From Streptacidiphilus sp. ASG 303 (GTDB taxonomy: Bacteria; Actinomycetota; Actinomycetes; Streptomycetales; Streptomycetaceae): 64,000 bases of DNA. The DNA is taken from contig NZ_JAJLRA010000012.1 in the NCBI RefSeq assembly GCF_020991365.1, positions 62,001 to 126,000 on the forward strand, in the 5' to 3' direction. The position numbers were made by a program, and so were the translations under genes. Position 1 is the first letter of the stretch. Each line of letters begins with the position of its first letter. The notes beneath the pieces are model-generated. The model saw nothing but the letters and a program-made list of their open reading frames with translations. It searched no databases and was not told the DNA's origin. Positions 54,021 through 63,394 of this stretch are shown here, in pieces.

Positions 54021-54793
54021 CGGTCTTCTCTTTCCTGCGCGTCGCTGCTGAGGTCACATCATAGGAACGGCCCCGGGCGCGCAACCCCGGCTCCTCCGGC
54101 TCCTTGTTCTTCGGGTAGCGGTTCTGCACTTTCGTGCAGGCCGGCGAGCCGCAGGGCGTCCCGGCCGCAGCCCCGGGATCGCGCCCCGCCGGCCGGCCCG
54201 GACACCGCGGGACCGGTCACGGAGGGGGCCCGGCCCCCCGTGGGAGGGCCCGGCGGGCCGTGACGAGGTGCTCCGCGCAGCCGCGTTGACAAGGGGCCTC
54301 GGCAAGCTTGATCATCCTCCGCAGCGGGTCCCCGGCCGGCTCGCGCGTCCTCCCACCCGCTGCGGGATGTCCCGGTGCAGCTCCGGAGAGCCGGGGACAG
54401 GGGTTGCCCGGCCCCCGGAGGGCGCGAGACCGGTCCGGGCCGCCCCGCGCACGTCCGGGCGCACGCGACGCACCCGGAAAGCCGCCAAGAACTCTGCGTG
54501 AACTCCGTCGGGAGAGCGGATGCCTGCATTGGTCATCGAGTTTCGGTAGTTCACAGTTCGACTGTCTTCCGCGTCCGGCCGGACTTCGCCTGCTGCTGCG
54601 GCATGCCGCCACCGGGGTCCGGCTCGCTTTTCCCCGACGCCTCCCCGGCGGCGGAGGCCCGACGCGGACCGTGCTCCCGTCCTGTCCCCCCGGTGCCCCC
54701 AGGCCCGGGCCGAGCCACGGCCGGAAACAGCCGCAGCCCGCAGAGGAACAGGTGGGGAATCATCCCCTCTCGCGCGGGGCCCTCAGAAAGAAA
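54021..54793. other. Divergent intergenic region (eccC / sensor gene)
   Basis: This 773-bp spacer has no convincing gene. The less GC-rich part at about 54510-54570 probably holds the promoters, though no consensus -35/-10 pair was found. It also contains a perfect inverted repeat ACAGT-TCG-ACTGT at 54553-54565, a candidate operator. GC-rich hairpin-prone sequence fills 54200-54480. Confidence 0.4.
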
Positions 54794-56047
54794 ATGAGTG
54801 CAGAGACCATGGCACGAAACGCCATAAGATCCCGTTTCACTGCCGCGGTCCTTCCGGCGTACATCTTCCTCGCCGTCCTGGCGGCACTGCTCGTGCCGGG
54901 CGCCGCCCGCTGGGACCGCGCGTCCTCCGACCTGTCCGGCATCCAGAGACAGCGTCAGTGACTCCAGTACACGATGGCGCTGACCCGGCTCGTCTCCGCG
55001 CTGTCCGACGCCCAGTCCGCAGCGGTGACGGGCCGTCCGGGCGCGGGTACGTCCCTGCCTGCCGCGGTCGCGGACGTCGGCGCCACCCGTCTGGGCCGGG
55101 ACGCCTCCCTGCACTCGGCCTCCGGCTGGACCCGGCTGCGGCCGGCCCTCCTGGCTCTGGGGAGGTCCGCCGCCACCGGCAGCGCCGCCTTCGCCGACTA
55201 CACCAAGGAGGTCGACCTCGCCCTCACCCTCACCCTCAACACCCAGGTGGCCCAGGAGTCCGGCCTGCTCCTCTCCGACCGCCTGGACACCTACTACCTG
55301 ACCGACACGCTGGTGCTGCGGCTCCCCGTGCTCATCGCCCTTTCGGGCAGGAACGTGGACCTCGCCCGCATGGCCGAGGCGGCCCGGCGTGCGCCCCGCC
55401 CGGCGTCCGGCGCCGACGGCGCGTCGGCCGCGCGTGCGGCGGTCTCCGCCCAGGTGCAGGCACTCGTCGTCCGCGGCCTGCTGAGCCAGAGCGCGGCCGG
55501 CATGGCGACCTCGCTCCACCAGGCCTTCGGGCCGACCCAGGACACCGTGCTGGGCCCCGCCCTGCTGCCGCGCATCGACGAACTCGCGGCGACGGTCCTC
55601 GCCATGGCCCCCATCCAGTCCCTCACCGACGGGCTGTCGGGGAGCACGGACGTCGGCGGTCTCGACGCGGCCCGTGCCAAGGGGCACCGGGCGGCGGTGC
55701 GGCTGTCGAAGGACGGAGTGGGGCAGCTCGACCGGATCCTCGGCGACCGCGAGGACCACCTGCGTCAGGACCGGACCGTGGCCGCGGCCGAGGCCGGGGC
55801 GGGCGCAGGTGGTCCTCCTCCTCGGCCTCGGCCTGCACCTGCGGCGCAGCGGCACGGTCCCGGCAGCAGCCGGCCCGGTGGCTGCCGGGGACGGACACCT
55901 CCCGCCGGACGGTGGCCGTTCCGAGGGCGACGCCGGCACCGAGGCCGGCGTCCGGGGATCCCGCCCCAGAGACGTCCCACCGGCCGACGGGAGAAGGAGG
56001 GTCCGGCGCTCCGAGAGGGACCGCGCCGGCACCCGCCGCCGCGGTGA
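54794..56047 (+). pseudogene. Disrupted membrane-bound sensor gene (in-frame stop and probable frameshift)
   Basis: The frame begins MSAETMARNAIRSRFTAAVL with a membrane segment (VLPAYIFLAVLAALLVPGAA). After 55 codons it meets TGA at 54959-54961 and then continues in the same frame as coding-like helical sequence (MALTRLVSALSDAQSAAVTG, SAAFADYTKEVDLALTLTLN, LSKDGVGQLDRILGDREDHL). A second membrane segment (AQVVLLLGLGLHLRR) appears in another frame from about 55806, which suggests a frameshift there, and the tail is low-complexity. The layout of membrane segment, helical sensor and membrane segment fits a periplasmic-sensor protein. It lies directly upstream of the conservon and may have been its sensing partner. 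If intact in relatives, a stop and an indel separate this copy from function. Confidence 0.6.
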
Positions 56048-56181
56048 GCCCGAGCCCTCCCGCAGGATGCCCCCTTCCGAGGGCCACGACGGCCCCGCCC
56101 GCCACGACGGCCCCGGCCGGCCCGTGGACGCGTGGCAGCCCGGCCGTGACGCGGTCGCGCTTCCCAGACGGGGGAACCAGC

Positions 56182-59020
56182 ATGCTGCTCAGTAGGCTGC
56201 TGGTCCGGCAGAAGCTGAACCTGCTCGTCGTGATCCCCCTGGTCGCCGTCGTGCTGCTGTCCTTCCCCTTCGTCACGCAGCGCGTCCAGGACGTGCGCAC
56301 CTCCTCGCGCACCGCCCGGCTGATGCTTTCCGCGAGAGGCGTCGCCCAGGTCGTCGAGGAACTGCAGCGCGAGCAGCTGCTCCTCGTCTCCTACCTGGCC
56401 TCCCCGGCCAGCCGTCCCTCCCCCGTGCTGGTCCAGGCAGCGGCGGTGGACACCCGCGTCCAGGACGTGCTGACCGACCCGGACAACGACCTGGGCCCGC
56501 GGCTGCGGCACTCCCTGGAGGCTCTGGACCGGCTCCGGGAGACCCGCGCCGAGGTCCTGGGGCACACCCTCACGGCCGCCGCGGTCAACCGCCGCTACGA
56601 CGCGACGGTGAAGGACCTGATCGACGCGATCGGTCTGGAGCGCCTGACGGACGGCACTCCGGAGGACCTGCGCGAGGAGGTCTCGCTCGACGCCCTCCTG
56701 CGCGCGGACGCCGCCCACACCAGCGAGGTGTCCTGGCTGCTCGCCGCCGTCGTGGACGGCGGATCGCGCCGCGCCGCACTGTCCGTGGCGGATTCGGCGC
56801 ACGACGCCGAGCTGGCCGAGACGCAGCGGTTCACCGCCCTCGCCCCCCCTCCCGGATACGGCTGTCGAGGCTGGCCGCCTCCGGCGAGGTCGCCAGGACG
56901 GCCTCGGCCAGGGCCGCCTCGATCCGCGCGCAGGGCGACCGCGGTCGCCGCCTGCCGCCCGCGGCGCGGGCGCTGTCGGTGGAGGGCCCCTCCAACGCCT
57001 TCCTGCTGGAGGCGGAACTCCGGGTCCTCGTGAGCGCCACCGTCTTCCGCGACATCGAGCACCGGGCCGACGACACGGCGGCCGCCACCACCCGTGCCAC
57101 CGTCGGCTTCCTCGCCCTGCTCTCCCTGCTGCTCTTCGGCGTGGTCGCGCTCAGCACCTCCGTGGGCCGGTCCATCTCCCGGCCGCTGCGGCAGCTGAGC
57201 CGGGCTACCCGGCAGGTCGCCGAGGCCACGGAGCGCGAGCTCATGCGCGTCAGCGACGAGGACCGCCCCGACGAGCCGCTGCCCGCCTTCACCGGCATCG
57301 AGCTGGACAGCCCGGACGAGATCGGCGAGCTCGCGGCCGCGCTCAACCGTGTCCAGAACCGGGCCGTGCAGCTGCTCCAGCGGCAGATCGTCAGCCGCCG
57401 GAACATCGCCGCCATGTTCGGCAGCATCGGCCGGCGGACGCAGAACCTGACCGGCCGCCAGCTCGCGATGATCGACGACCTGGAGCGCGACGAGACCGAT
57501 CCGAAGCTCCTGGAGAGCCTCTACCGCCTGGACCACCTGACCAACCGCCTGCGCCGCAACGCCAACAGCCTGGTCGTGCTGTCCGGCGCCACCGAGCCGG
57601 TGGACTTCGGGGACCCGCTGCCGGTGAGCCACCTGGTCCGTTCGGCGCTCGCGGAGATCGAGGACTTCCAGCGCGTGCGGTTCAGCTCGGTCACGGACGT
57701 GCGCATCAGCCCCGACGTGTCCTCCGCCCTCAAGGCGATGGTCGCCGAGCTGGTCGAGAACGCGGTCTCCTTCTCCTCCCCCTCGACGGTGGTCGACGTC
57801 ACCGCGGCACGCGTGGCGGACGGCTGCCTGATCACCGTGACCGACTCCGGCGTGGGCATGTCGGAGGAGCGGCTGGCCGAGGAGAACGCCCGGCTCGTCA
57901 GGGGTGAACGCCTCGACCTGGCGCCCAGCGACGTGCTGGGGCTGTTCGTCGTCGGCCGGCTCTCCCGGCGCACGGGGATCCTCGTCCGTCTCGGAGCGGG
58001 GGACGGCGGCGGCGTCACGGCGTGGATCAACGTCCCGCACAGGCACCTGGTGCGCGCCGGCGGACCGCAGCCCGTTCCGGTGGCCGCCCGCCAGCCGCTG
58101 GCGGCCCTCACCCCCGCCGAGCCCCCGCCCCCGCCGTCGGCGCCCGCCCTCGCCGCCGGACCGGCCGGACCGGCCGGACCTACCTGGCAGGCCGGACCGT
58201 CCGCTCCGCGGGTTCCCGGCGGCCCGGCGGCCGCGCCGCCGTCCGGCCCCTACGAAGGCAACGGGGAGCCTTGGCGTCCGGGGCCCGTTGCGCCGCCCCC
58301 CGGCCCGCACCGGGCGGAGACCCACGGCGACCGTCCGCCCGCCCCCGGCCTGTCCCGCCGCGTCGCCGGCACCCACATGACCGCCGCGTGGGAGCCGCCG
58401 CAGGAGGAGCCGGCCTGGGGACCGCCCCGTGAGGACCCGCAGGAGAGCAGGTCCCTCGTGGAGCAGTTCGAGTCCGGTGCCTCGCGGGCCATGCGCGACC
58501 GCGACGCGTCCCGCCTCAGCGGCTCCGCTCCGGCCGCGCCCGCGCAGTCCCCCTCGGCGTCGTACGCGCCCGGGGCGGCCCCGGCGCACCCGGTGCCGCA
58601 CGCCCCGGCCGCCCACCGGCAGCCGCCCGGCGGGGCGCCCGTCCAGGGGGTGCCGCCGCAGTCCCCCGACACCTTCCACGGTTTCGTCCGCAACCTCCAG
58701 ACGGAGATCCGCACCCTGGCGGAGCGGCAGTCCTGGTCCGTGCCTCCGGCAGCCGGACCGGCCGCCGCAGCACCCCCCGGCCGCACGGGGCCCCCGCGCC
58801 CTTCCCCGGCGGCGGAACCCGGCCGCCGCAGGGCCTCCGGCGCCGGGTGCCGGGTGCCGGCCTCGCCCCCGACCTGGGGCGCCCGGTCGTCCCGGTCGGC
58901 TCCGTCGTCCGGAACCCGGACGCCGTCCGCGCGGCCTTCGAGGACTTCGAAGCAGGTGCCGCCCGCGCCCTCGCGGAAACCTTCCGCGAGGATCACACCG
59001 ACAAGGAGACACGTCCGTGA
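56182..59020 (+). pseudogene. cvnA: CvnA-type sensor histidine kinase gene with two apparent frameshifts
   Basis: ATG at 56182 opens MLLSRLLVRQKLNLLVVIPL (membrane segment) and a nitrate/nitrite-sensing-type helical domain (RTSSRTARLMLSARGVAQVV). The frame breaks at the C7 run 56843-56849. From there the -1 frame continues with SRLAASGEVARTASARAASI, a second membrane segment (VGFLALLSLLLFGVVALSTS), HAMP (SVGRSISRPLRQLSRATRQV) and the ATPase: ELVENAVSFSSPSTVV is the N-box, TDSGVGMSEE the G1 box. A second break at about 58773-58778 (C6 run) shifts to a frame ending FEDFEAGAARALAETFREDH at TGA 59018-59020. Each break is explained by one missing C. CvnA is the kinase-like membrane component of conservons. 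Genuine decay or assembly error cannot be separated here. Confidence 0.75.
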
Positions 59021-59442
59021 GCTCTCCCCTGAGCGCCGAGGTCAACAACTTCAACTGGCTCCTGCAGCGGTTCGCCACGCAGACCACCGGGGTCACCGAC
59101 GCGATCGCCGTCTCCTCGGACGGACTGCTCATCGCGACGTCCCACAGCGGCGACCGCGCGTCCTCCGACCGTCTCGCCGCCATCGTCTCCGGGATCACCA
59201 GCCTCGCCGGCGGCGTCTCCAGCGGGCGGGCGCTGGGCCGGATGAACAAGGTGATCATCGACATGGAGGAGGGGTACCTCCTGGTGTCGGCGATCGGTGC
59301 CGGATGCGTGCTCGGGACCGTCACGGACAAGAGCACCAACCTGGGGACCATCGCCTATGAGATGACGCTGTTCGCCAACCGCGCCGGCGCCACCCTCAAC
59401 CCGCACCTCATCAACGAATTGAAGAACTCAGCGCAGGTATGA
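59017..59442 (+). CDS. cvnB: Roadblock/LC7-domain protein (conservon CvnB)
   Basis: 141 residues: VNNFNWLLQRFATQTTGVTD, AIAVSSDGLLIATS, LAAIVSGITSLAGGVSSG, MNKVIIDMEEGYLLVSAIGA. This is a complete roadblock/LC7 fold, which regulates the partner small GTPase in conservons. The GTG at 59017 overlaps the restored cvnA stop (GTGA), supporting the C-terminal frame assignment of cvnA. Intact. Confidence 0.94.
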   Translation: MSSPLSAEVNNFNWLLQRFATQTTGVTDAIAVSSDGLLIATSHSGDRASSDRLAAIVSGITSLAGGVSSGRALGRMNKVIIDMEEGYLLVSAIGAGCVLGTVTDKSTNLGTIAYEMTLFANRAGATLNPHLINELKNSAQV

Positions 59443-59876
59443 ACCGTCCCTGGGAATCCGCACACCGGACGTCCGAACCCCTGGTCCGCCCCTACCTGAA
59501 GGTGCAGGAGCCGCCCCCGGCCGAGTGGTCGGTCCCCGGATCGCCGCGACTGCGGCCCTTCCTCCTGACCGGGGGCCGGGCGAGGCCCGACAGTGCCGAG
59601 ATCGTCCTGGAGGCCCAGGTGGTGGCGACCCGGCAGGGCCTCGCGACGGTCTCGCGCCTGTCCTTCGAGCACGGCGACATCGTCACCCTGTGTGCCGAGC
59701 CGCTCTCCCTGGCGGAGATCTCCGCGCGGCTCTCCTTCCATCTCAACGTGGTGAGGGTCATCGTGGGGGACCTTCACGCCGCCGGCTACCTGGCGGTGAC
59801 GACACCCCATCTCGACGCCCCGCACGACGTGGAAACGCTTCAAAGGATCATCCGTGCTCTCAAATCCCTCTGCTGA
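59439..59876 (+). CDS. cvnC: DUF742 protein (conservon CvnC)
   Basis: 145 residues: LVRPYLKVQEPPPAEWSVPG, RLRPFLLTGGRARPD, LSFEHGDIVTLCAEPLSLAE, ISARLSFHLNVVRVIVGDLH, AAGYLAVTTP. The RPY...TGGR start and the winged-helix-like block (LSLAEISARL...VRVIVGDL) are typical of DUF742. The ATG overlaps the cvnB stop by 4 nt. It serves as part of the conservon signalling complex with the GTPase. Confidence 0.94.
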   Translation: MNRPWESAHRTSEPLVRPYLKVQEPPPAEWSVPGSPRLRPFLLTGGRARPDSAEIVLEAQVVATRQGLATVSRLSFEHGDIVTLCAEPLSLAEISARLSFHLNVVRVIVGDLHAAGYLAVTTPHLDAPHDVETLQRIIRALKSLC

Positions 59877-60471
59877 CAACCACCACGACGCGGTCGCGGT
59901 CCGTCAGGCGCCCGTCCCCGTCAAGATCCTCGTCGCCGGCGGGTTCGGGGTCGGCAAGACGACCACTGTCGCCAGCATCTCCGAGATCACACCGCTCACG
60001 ACCGAGGCGGTGATGACCTCCGCCGCCGCGGGCGTCGACGACGGCACCGCCGTGCCGGGGAAGACCACCACCACGGTGGCCATGGACTTCGGATGCATCA
60101 CCATCGACCCGACCCTGAAGCTCTACCTGTTCGGGACGCCGGGCCAGGACCGCTTCGGGTTCATGTGGAACGACCTGGCCCGCGGAGCGCTGGGGGCCCT
60201 CGTCATCGTCGACAGCAGACGTCTGGACGACGGCTATCCGGCGGTGGACTACTTCGAGAAGCTCGGCATGCCCTTCGTCGTCGCGGTCAACCTCTTCAAC
60301 CACGAGCTCGCGCACGACCTGGACTCCATCCGCTGGGCCCTGGCCATCGACGACCGGACGCCCCTCATCGTCTTCGACGCGCGGGACAAGCGGTCCGTGC
60401 GGGACGCCCTGCTGAGCGTGCTGAACCGGTCGCTCCAGATGGTCTCGGACCACGGCGGCGCCCCCGTGTGA
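59854..60471 (+). CDS. cvnD: Small GTPase of conservon (CvnD)
   Basis: 205 residues. P-loop GGFGVGKTT (Lys35), a Thr-rich switch I region (GKTTTTVAMDFG) and switch II FGTPGQDRFGFMW are all present. The G4-type position reads NLFNHE rather than NKxD, as is common in this family. This is the ATP/GTP-binding conservon GTPase that interacts with CvnB. The GTG at 59854 starts 23 nt inside cvnC. Last gene of the operon; a strong hairpin follows. Confidence 0.94.
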   Translation: MLSNPSADNHHDAVAVRQAPVPVKILVAGGFGVGKTTTVASISEITPLTTEAVMTSAAAGVDDGTAVPGKTTTTVAMDFGCITIDPTLKLYLFGTPGQDRFGFMWNDLARGALGALVIVDSRRLDDGYPAVDYFEKLGMPFVVAVNLFNHELAHDLDSIRWALAIDDRTPLIVFDARDKRSVRDALLSVLNRSLQMVSDHGGAPV

Positions 60472-60474
60472 ACC

Positions 60475-60510
60475 GGCGGGCGGGGTGCGGCGCCCCGAAC
60501 CCCGCCCGCC
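60475..60510 (+). terminator. Terminator of the conservon operon
   Basis: GGCGGGCGGGGT (60475-60486) pairs perfectly with ACCCCGCCCGCC (60499-60510) around a 12-nt loop, beginning 3 nt after the cvnD stop. The 240 bp from there to the aquaporin start hold no clear gene. Confidence 0.75.
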
Positions 60511-60751
60511 CCGCGCCCCGGCGGACGGCCAGTACGGGCGCCCGCATCCCCCTCCCGCCTTGCCCGGCCGCCGGAAACGGCGAAGGATGACTCCGTACGG
60601 GACCCGGGCGGGCGGTCGACTCGGGCGCGGCCGTACGGGCCGGGGCCGCGGTCGGACCCGGTCCCGCGGACCGCACCGCCGGGCTCCACGCGGCCTGCGC
60701 CGGGCTCGCCCCCCGGTGCCCGGGGGAGCCGTCCCCGCCGGGGACGCGCCC

Positions 60752-61765
60752 ATGCACACGACGGGCGAGGAGGACTCCCCGGGGCTTCCCCGAGGGGTGG
60801 TGCGGCCGGATTCCCTGGAGGAGGCGCGTGCGCAGACGGAGAGGTCCGGAACCGGGCGGTCCGCCGCCGGGGAGACCGGTGGGGTCACGTTGACCGGACG
60901 ACGCGAGGCCCTGGCGGAGTTCCTGGGCACCGCGCTGCTGCTCACCTGCGGCCTCAGCGCGATCGTCCTGGACTTCTCGCCGGGGTCGCCGGTGGCCGCC
61001 CTCGTCCCGGACGAGTGGCTCCGCAGGCTCCTGACATCGCTGCTGTTCTCCGCCTCGGCGACGGCGGTCGTCTACTCGCCGATCGGCCGCGTCAGCGGCG
61101 GGCACATCAATCCCGCCGTGACCCTGGCGTTCTTCCGGCTGGGGAAACTCACGCCCGGGAGTGCCGGTGCGTACGTCCTCGCGCAGCTCTGCGGGGCTGC
61201 TGCGGGCACGGCGGTGGTGCTGCTCGCCTGGGGCCACCGGGCGGCGGAGGTGCGCCTCGGCGCCACCGTTCCGGGCCGCGCCGGGACCTGGCCGGCCCTG
61301 GGGGTCGAGACGGCTGCGACCTTCCTGTTCGTCGCCCTCGTCCTGGCCTTCACCTCCAGACCGGGGATCGCGCACCTCACGGCTGCCGCGGCAGGCCTGT
61401 TCGGGATGTTCCTGACGTTCTTCGCGTTCCCTGTCTCGGGGGCCGGCCTGAACCCCGCCCGCAGCTTCGGCCCCGCCCTGGTCGGGGACGTGTGGACCGT
61501 GCTGTGGATCTACTTCGCCGGCCCTCTCCTCGGGTCCCTGGCTGCTTCGGCCCTCTTCCGTGACCGCGTCGTCCCCTGCGGCAAGCTCATCCACGACCCG
61601 GGCTACCGGTGCCGTTTCAAGAACTGCCTGTACGACCGGAACGCCGGAGCCGGGCCTCCTGCGCAACCGGGGGAGCCGTCCCCGGTCCGCCGGGGGCGGA
61701 CGGCCGCCGCCCGGGCGCGGCTCATCCGGCGGCCGGGCGGGGGCGGAGGTGGGTGGCCGCGCTGA
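60752..61765 (+). CDS. MIP/aquaporin-family channel
   Basis: 337 residues with six hydrophobic segments and both NPA boxes: GGHINPAVTL (Asn120) and GLNPARSFGPAL (Asn234, with Arg237 of the selectivity filter). The first half-helix follows FSASATAVVYSPIGRVSGGH. The N-terminal 60 residues are hydrophilic and the C-terminal 70 are Cys-, Arg- and Gly-rich (KLIHDPGYRCRFKNCLYDRN). Water or small-solute facilitation is the family function. The frame is open upstream; ATG at 60752 is chosen as nearest to the conserved part. The last 44 bp overlap the convergent MFS gene. Confidence 0.88.
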   Translation: MHTTGEEDSPGLPRGVVRPDSLEEARAQTERSGTGRSAAGETGGVTLTGRREALAEFLGTALLLTCGLSAIVLDFSPGSPVAALVPDEWLRRLLTSLLFSASATAVVYSPIGRVSGGHINPAVTLAFFRLGKLTPGSAGAYVLAQLCGAAAGTAVVLLAWGHRAAEVRLGATVPGRAGTWPALGVETAATFLFVALVLAFTSRPGIAHLTAAAAGLFGMFLTFFAFPVSGAGLNPARSFGPALVGDVWTVLWIYFAGPLLGSLAASALFRDRVVPCGKLIHDPGYRCRFKNCLYDRNAGAGPPAQPGEPSPVRRGRTAAARARLIRRPGGGGGGWPR

Positions 61766-62963
61766 GCAGCGCGAGCGCGGCGCCGAGGGCGAGGTCGGCA
61801 CGGATGCCGTACGCGTCGACGACCATGCCTCCGGTGAACGACCCGGCTGCGATGGCGATCTGGCTCGCGCTGACGAGGAGCGCCATGCCCCCCTCGGGCG
61901 TTCCGGGGGTCGCGCGCAGGATCCACGTCTGCAGGGCCAGGGGGACCGCGCCGAAGGCCGCACCCCAGACGACGACGAGCGCGACGACCGCGGGTGCCGC
62001 GCCGGACAGGAGGGTGAGGAGGGCGGCCGCGGCCGCGGTCAGGACGGTCGCGGGGACGTACACCCGGCGAAGGCTGCGGCCGACGGCCGCTCCGGCGGCG
62101 AAGTTGCCGGCCAGCCCGGCCACACCGTAGGCGAGCAGGGTCCCCGTCACGGCGGAGGCGCCGAAGTGCGCCTGCTCCTCCAGGTAGGGGGTGACGTAGG
62201 TGTAGGCGGCGAAGTGCCCGAGGAAGACCAGCGCCGTGGCCAGCAGGGCGGTCCGGGCGCCGGGGTTGCGCAGGACGGCGGCGAGCGCCGCAGGGCGGAG
62301 CGCTCCCGCAGGCGGCAGGGGGGGCAGCCTCAGCAGCATGGCCAGGAGCGTGAGCAGGGCGGCACCCGCCGCGACGACGAAGGCCGCCCGCCATCCGGCG
62401 AGGTGGCCCACCAGCGCGCCGAGCGGCAGGCTGACCACGGTGCCGGCCGAGATCCCGGCGGTGATCAGGGACGTGGCCCGGTGGACCGCCCGGGCGGGCA
62501 CCAGCTGCGCGGCGACGCCGGCGCCCATCGACCAGAACCCGCCGACGCCGACGCCGAGCAGGACCCGGGCCGCCACCATCCATGCCAGGGAGGGGGCGCA
62601 GGCCGCCACCACGTTGGAGGCCCCGACCAGCACCGCCAGGGCGACCAGGACCTTGCGCCGGTCCAGCCGCCCCGAGGAGACGGTGATCAGGGGAGCCGTG
62701 ACCGCGGCCGTCAGGCCGGGCGCGACCACCACCAGGCCGACGGTGCCGAGGGAGACGTGGAGGCCGGAGGCGATCACGGGGAGCAGCCCGATCGGCAGGA
62801 ACTCCGTCAGCACCAGCACGAAGCACATCAGCGCGACGGAGACCACCGCCGGCCAGTCGCCTCGCTGCCGCTTTCCGGCCGGTTCCGGGTGCGGTGCCGG
62901 ATCCGGATCCGGCGCCGGGAGCGTCGGCCGTACGGCCGGAGCCGCGCTGGAAGGGGTGCTCAT
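61722..62963 (-). CDS. MFS transporter (DHA1/arabinose-efflux type)
   Basis: 413 residues with 12 predicted membrane segments after a Pro-rich cytoplasmic start. Segment 1 reads VVSVALMCFVLVLTEFLPIG; the LTEFLPIGLLP signature and the loop SSGRLDRRKVL after segment 2 are typical of the DHA1/AraJ-like proton-driven exporters. MVAARVLLGVGVGGFWSMGA is segment 4. ATG at 62963 follows AAGGAG. Divergent from an SDR gene, with a shared operator-like palindrome between them. The substrate is unknown. Confidence 0.9.
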   Translation of the reverse strand: MSTPSSAAPAVRPTLPAPDPDPAPHPEPAGKRQRGDWPAVVSVALMCFVLVLTEFLPIGLLPVIASGLHVSLGTVGLVVVAPGLTAAVTAPLITVSSGRLDRRKVLVALAVLVGASNVVAACAPSLAWMVAARVLLGVGVGGFWSMGAGVAAQLVPARAVHRATSLITAGISAGTVVSLPLGALVGHLAGWRAAFVVAAGAALLTLLAMLLRLPPLPPAGALRPAALAAVLRNPGARTALLATALVFLGHFAAYTYVTPYLEEQAHFGASAVTGTLLAYGVAGLAGNFAAGAAVGRSLRRVYVPATVLTAAAAALLTLLSGAAPAVVALVVVWGAAFGAVPLALQTWILRATPGTPEGGMALLVSASQIAIAAGSFTGGMVVDAYGIRADLALGAALALLSAATHLRPRPAAG

Positions 62964-63394
62964 GCTCTCTCCTTGGGGAGTGCGGGACTGCTGGGCCCTG
63001 CCGTGCCGACGGGCGGGTCCTGGCTCCCTGGAGGCGGAAGCGGGCAGCGGTCGTGGGATGCGGCCCGGGTGGTGCAGGCGTCCGACCGGATGACCTCCGG
63101 CCCGCGCATCCTGCCGGGTGATGTAACAATAGACATTACATCCACGGTCCGCAGCCGGGTTTCACGGCGGCGGGACGCCCTCCAGGACATGCGGTGCGCG
63201 CGCACCGGGCGTGCACTTGACGGGGGAGGGTGGGCGCCGTATGTTTTTTATCGAACGCTACAAAATATCTCCGCCTCCCGGCGAGCCCCGTACGCGGGCC
63301 CGGGAGAACGGGGCATGCGCGCCGGAAGATGTAACGAAAGTTGTTCCTTCCGCCGGAGCGGCCATACACCTATCGCGACTTGGAGCACCACAGC
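62964..63394. other. Divergent intergenic region (MFS / SDR)
   Basis: 431 bp without a gene, containing the two GATGTAAC sites (listed next) and an unusually AT-rich block at 63240-63275 (TTTTTTATCGAACGCTACAA). A possible SDR promoter is TTGTTC (63341-63346), 16 bp, CATACA (63363-63368). Confidence 0.45.
63120..63142. promoter_or_regulatory. Candidate operator GATGTAA-N9-TTACATC, with second half-site at 63329
   Basis: GATGTAA (63120-63126) and TTACATC (63136-63142) are exact inverted arms separated by 9 bp. The octamer GATGTAAC recurs at 63329-63336, overlapping the putative SDR promoter, followed by an imperfect GTTGTT arm. This suggests one dimeric regulator (encoded elsewhere) controlling MFS and SDR. 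Confidence 0.55.

Noticed and set aside
56843-58778. Programmed ribosomal frameshifting in cvnA
   Set aside because: No slippery heptamer with a downstream structure was evident and conservon kinases are normally single-frame; indels in C-runs are simpler.
61722-61765. 44-bp overlap of aquaporin and MFS genes as evidence for a wrong stop or frameshift
   Set aside because: Both C-termini are low-conservation tails, and convergent overlaps of this size occur in compact GC-rich genomes.
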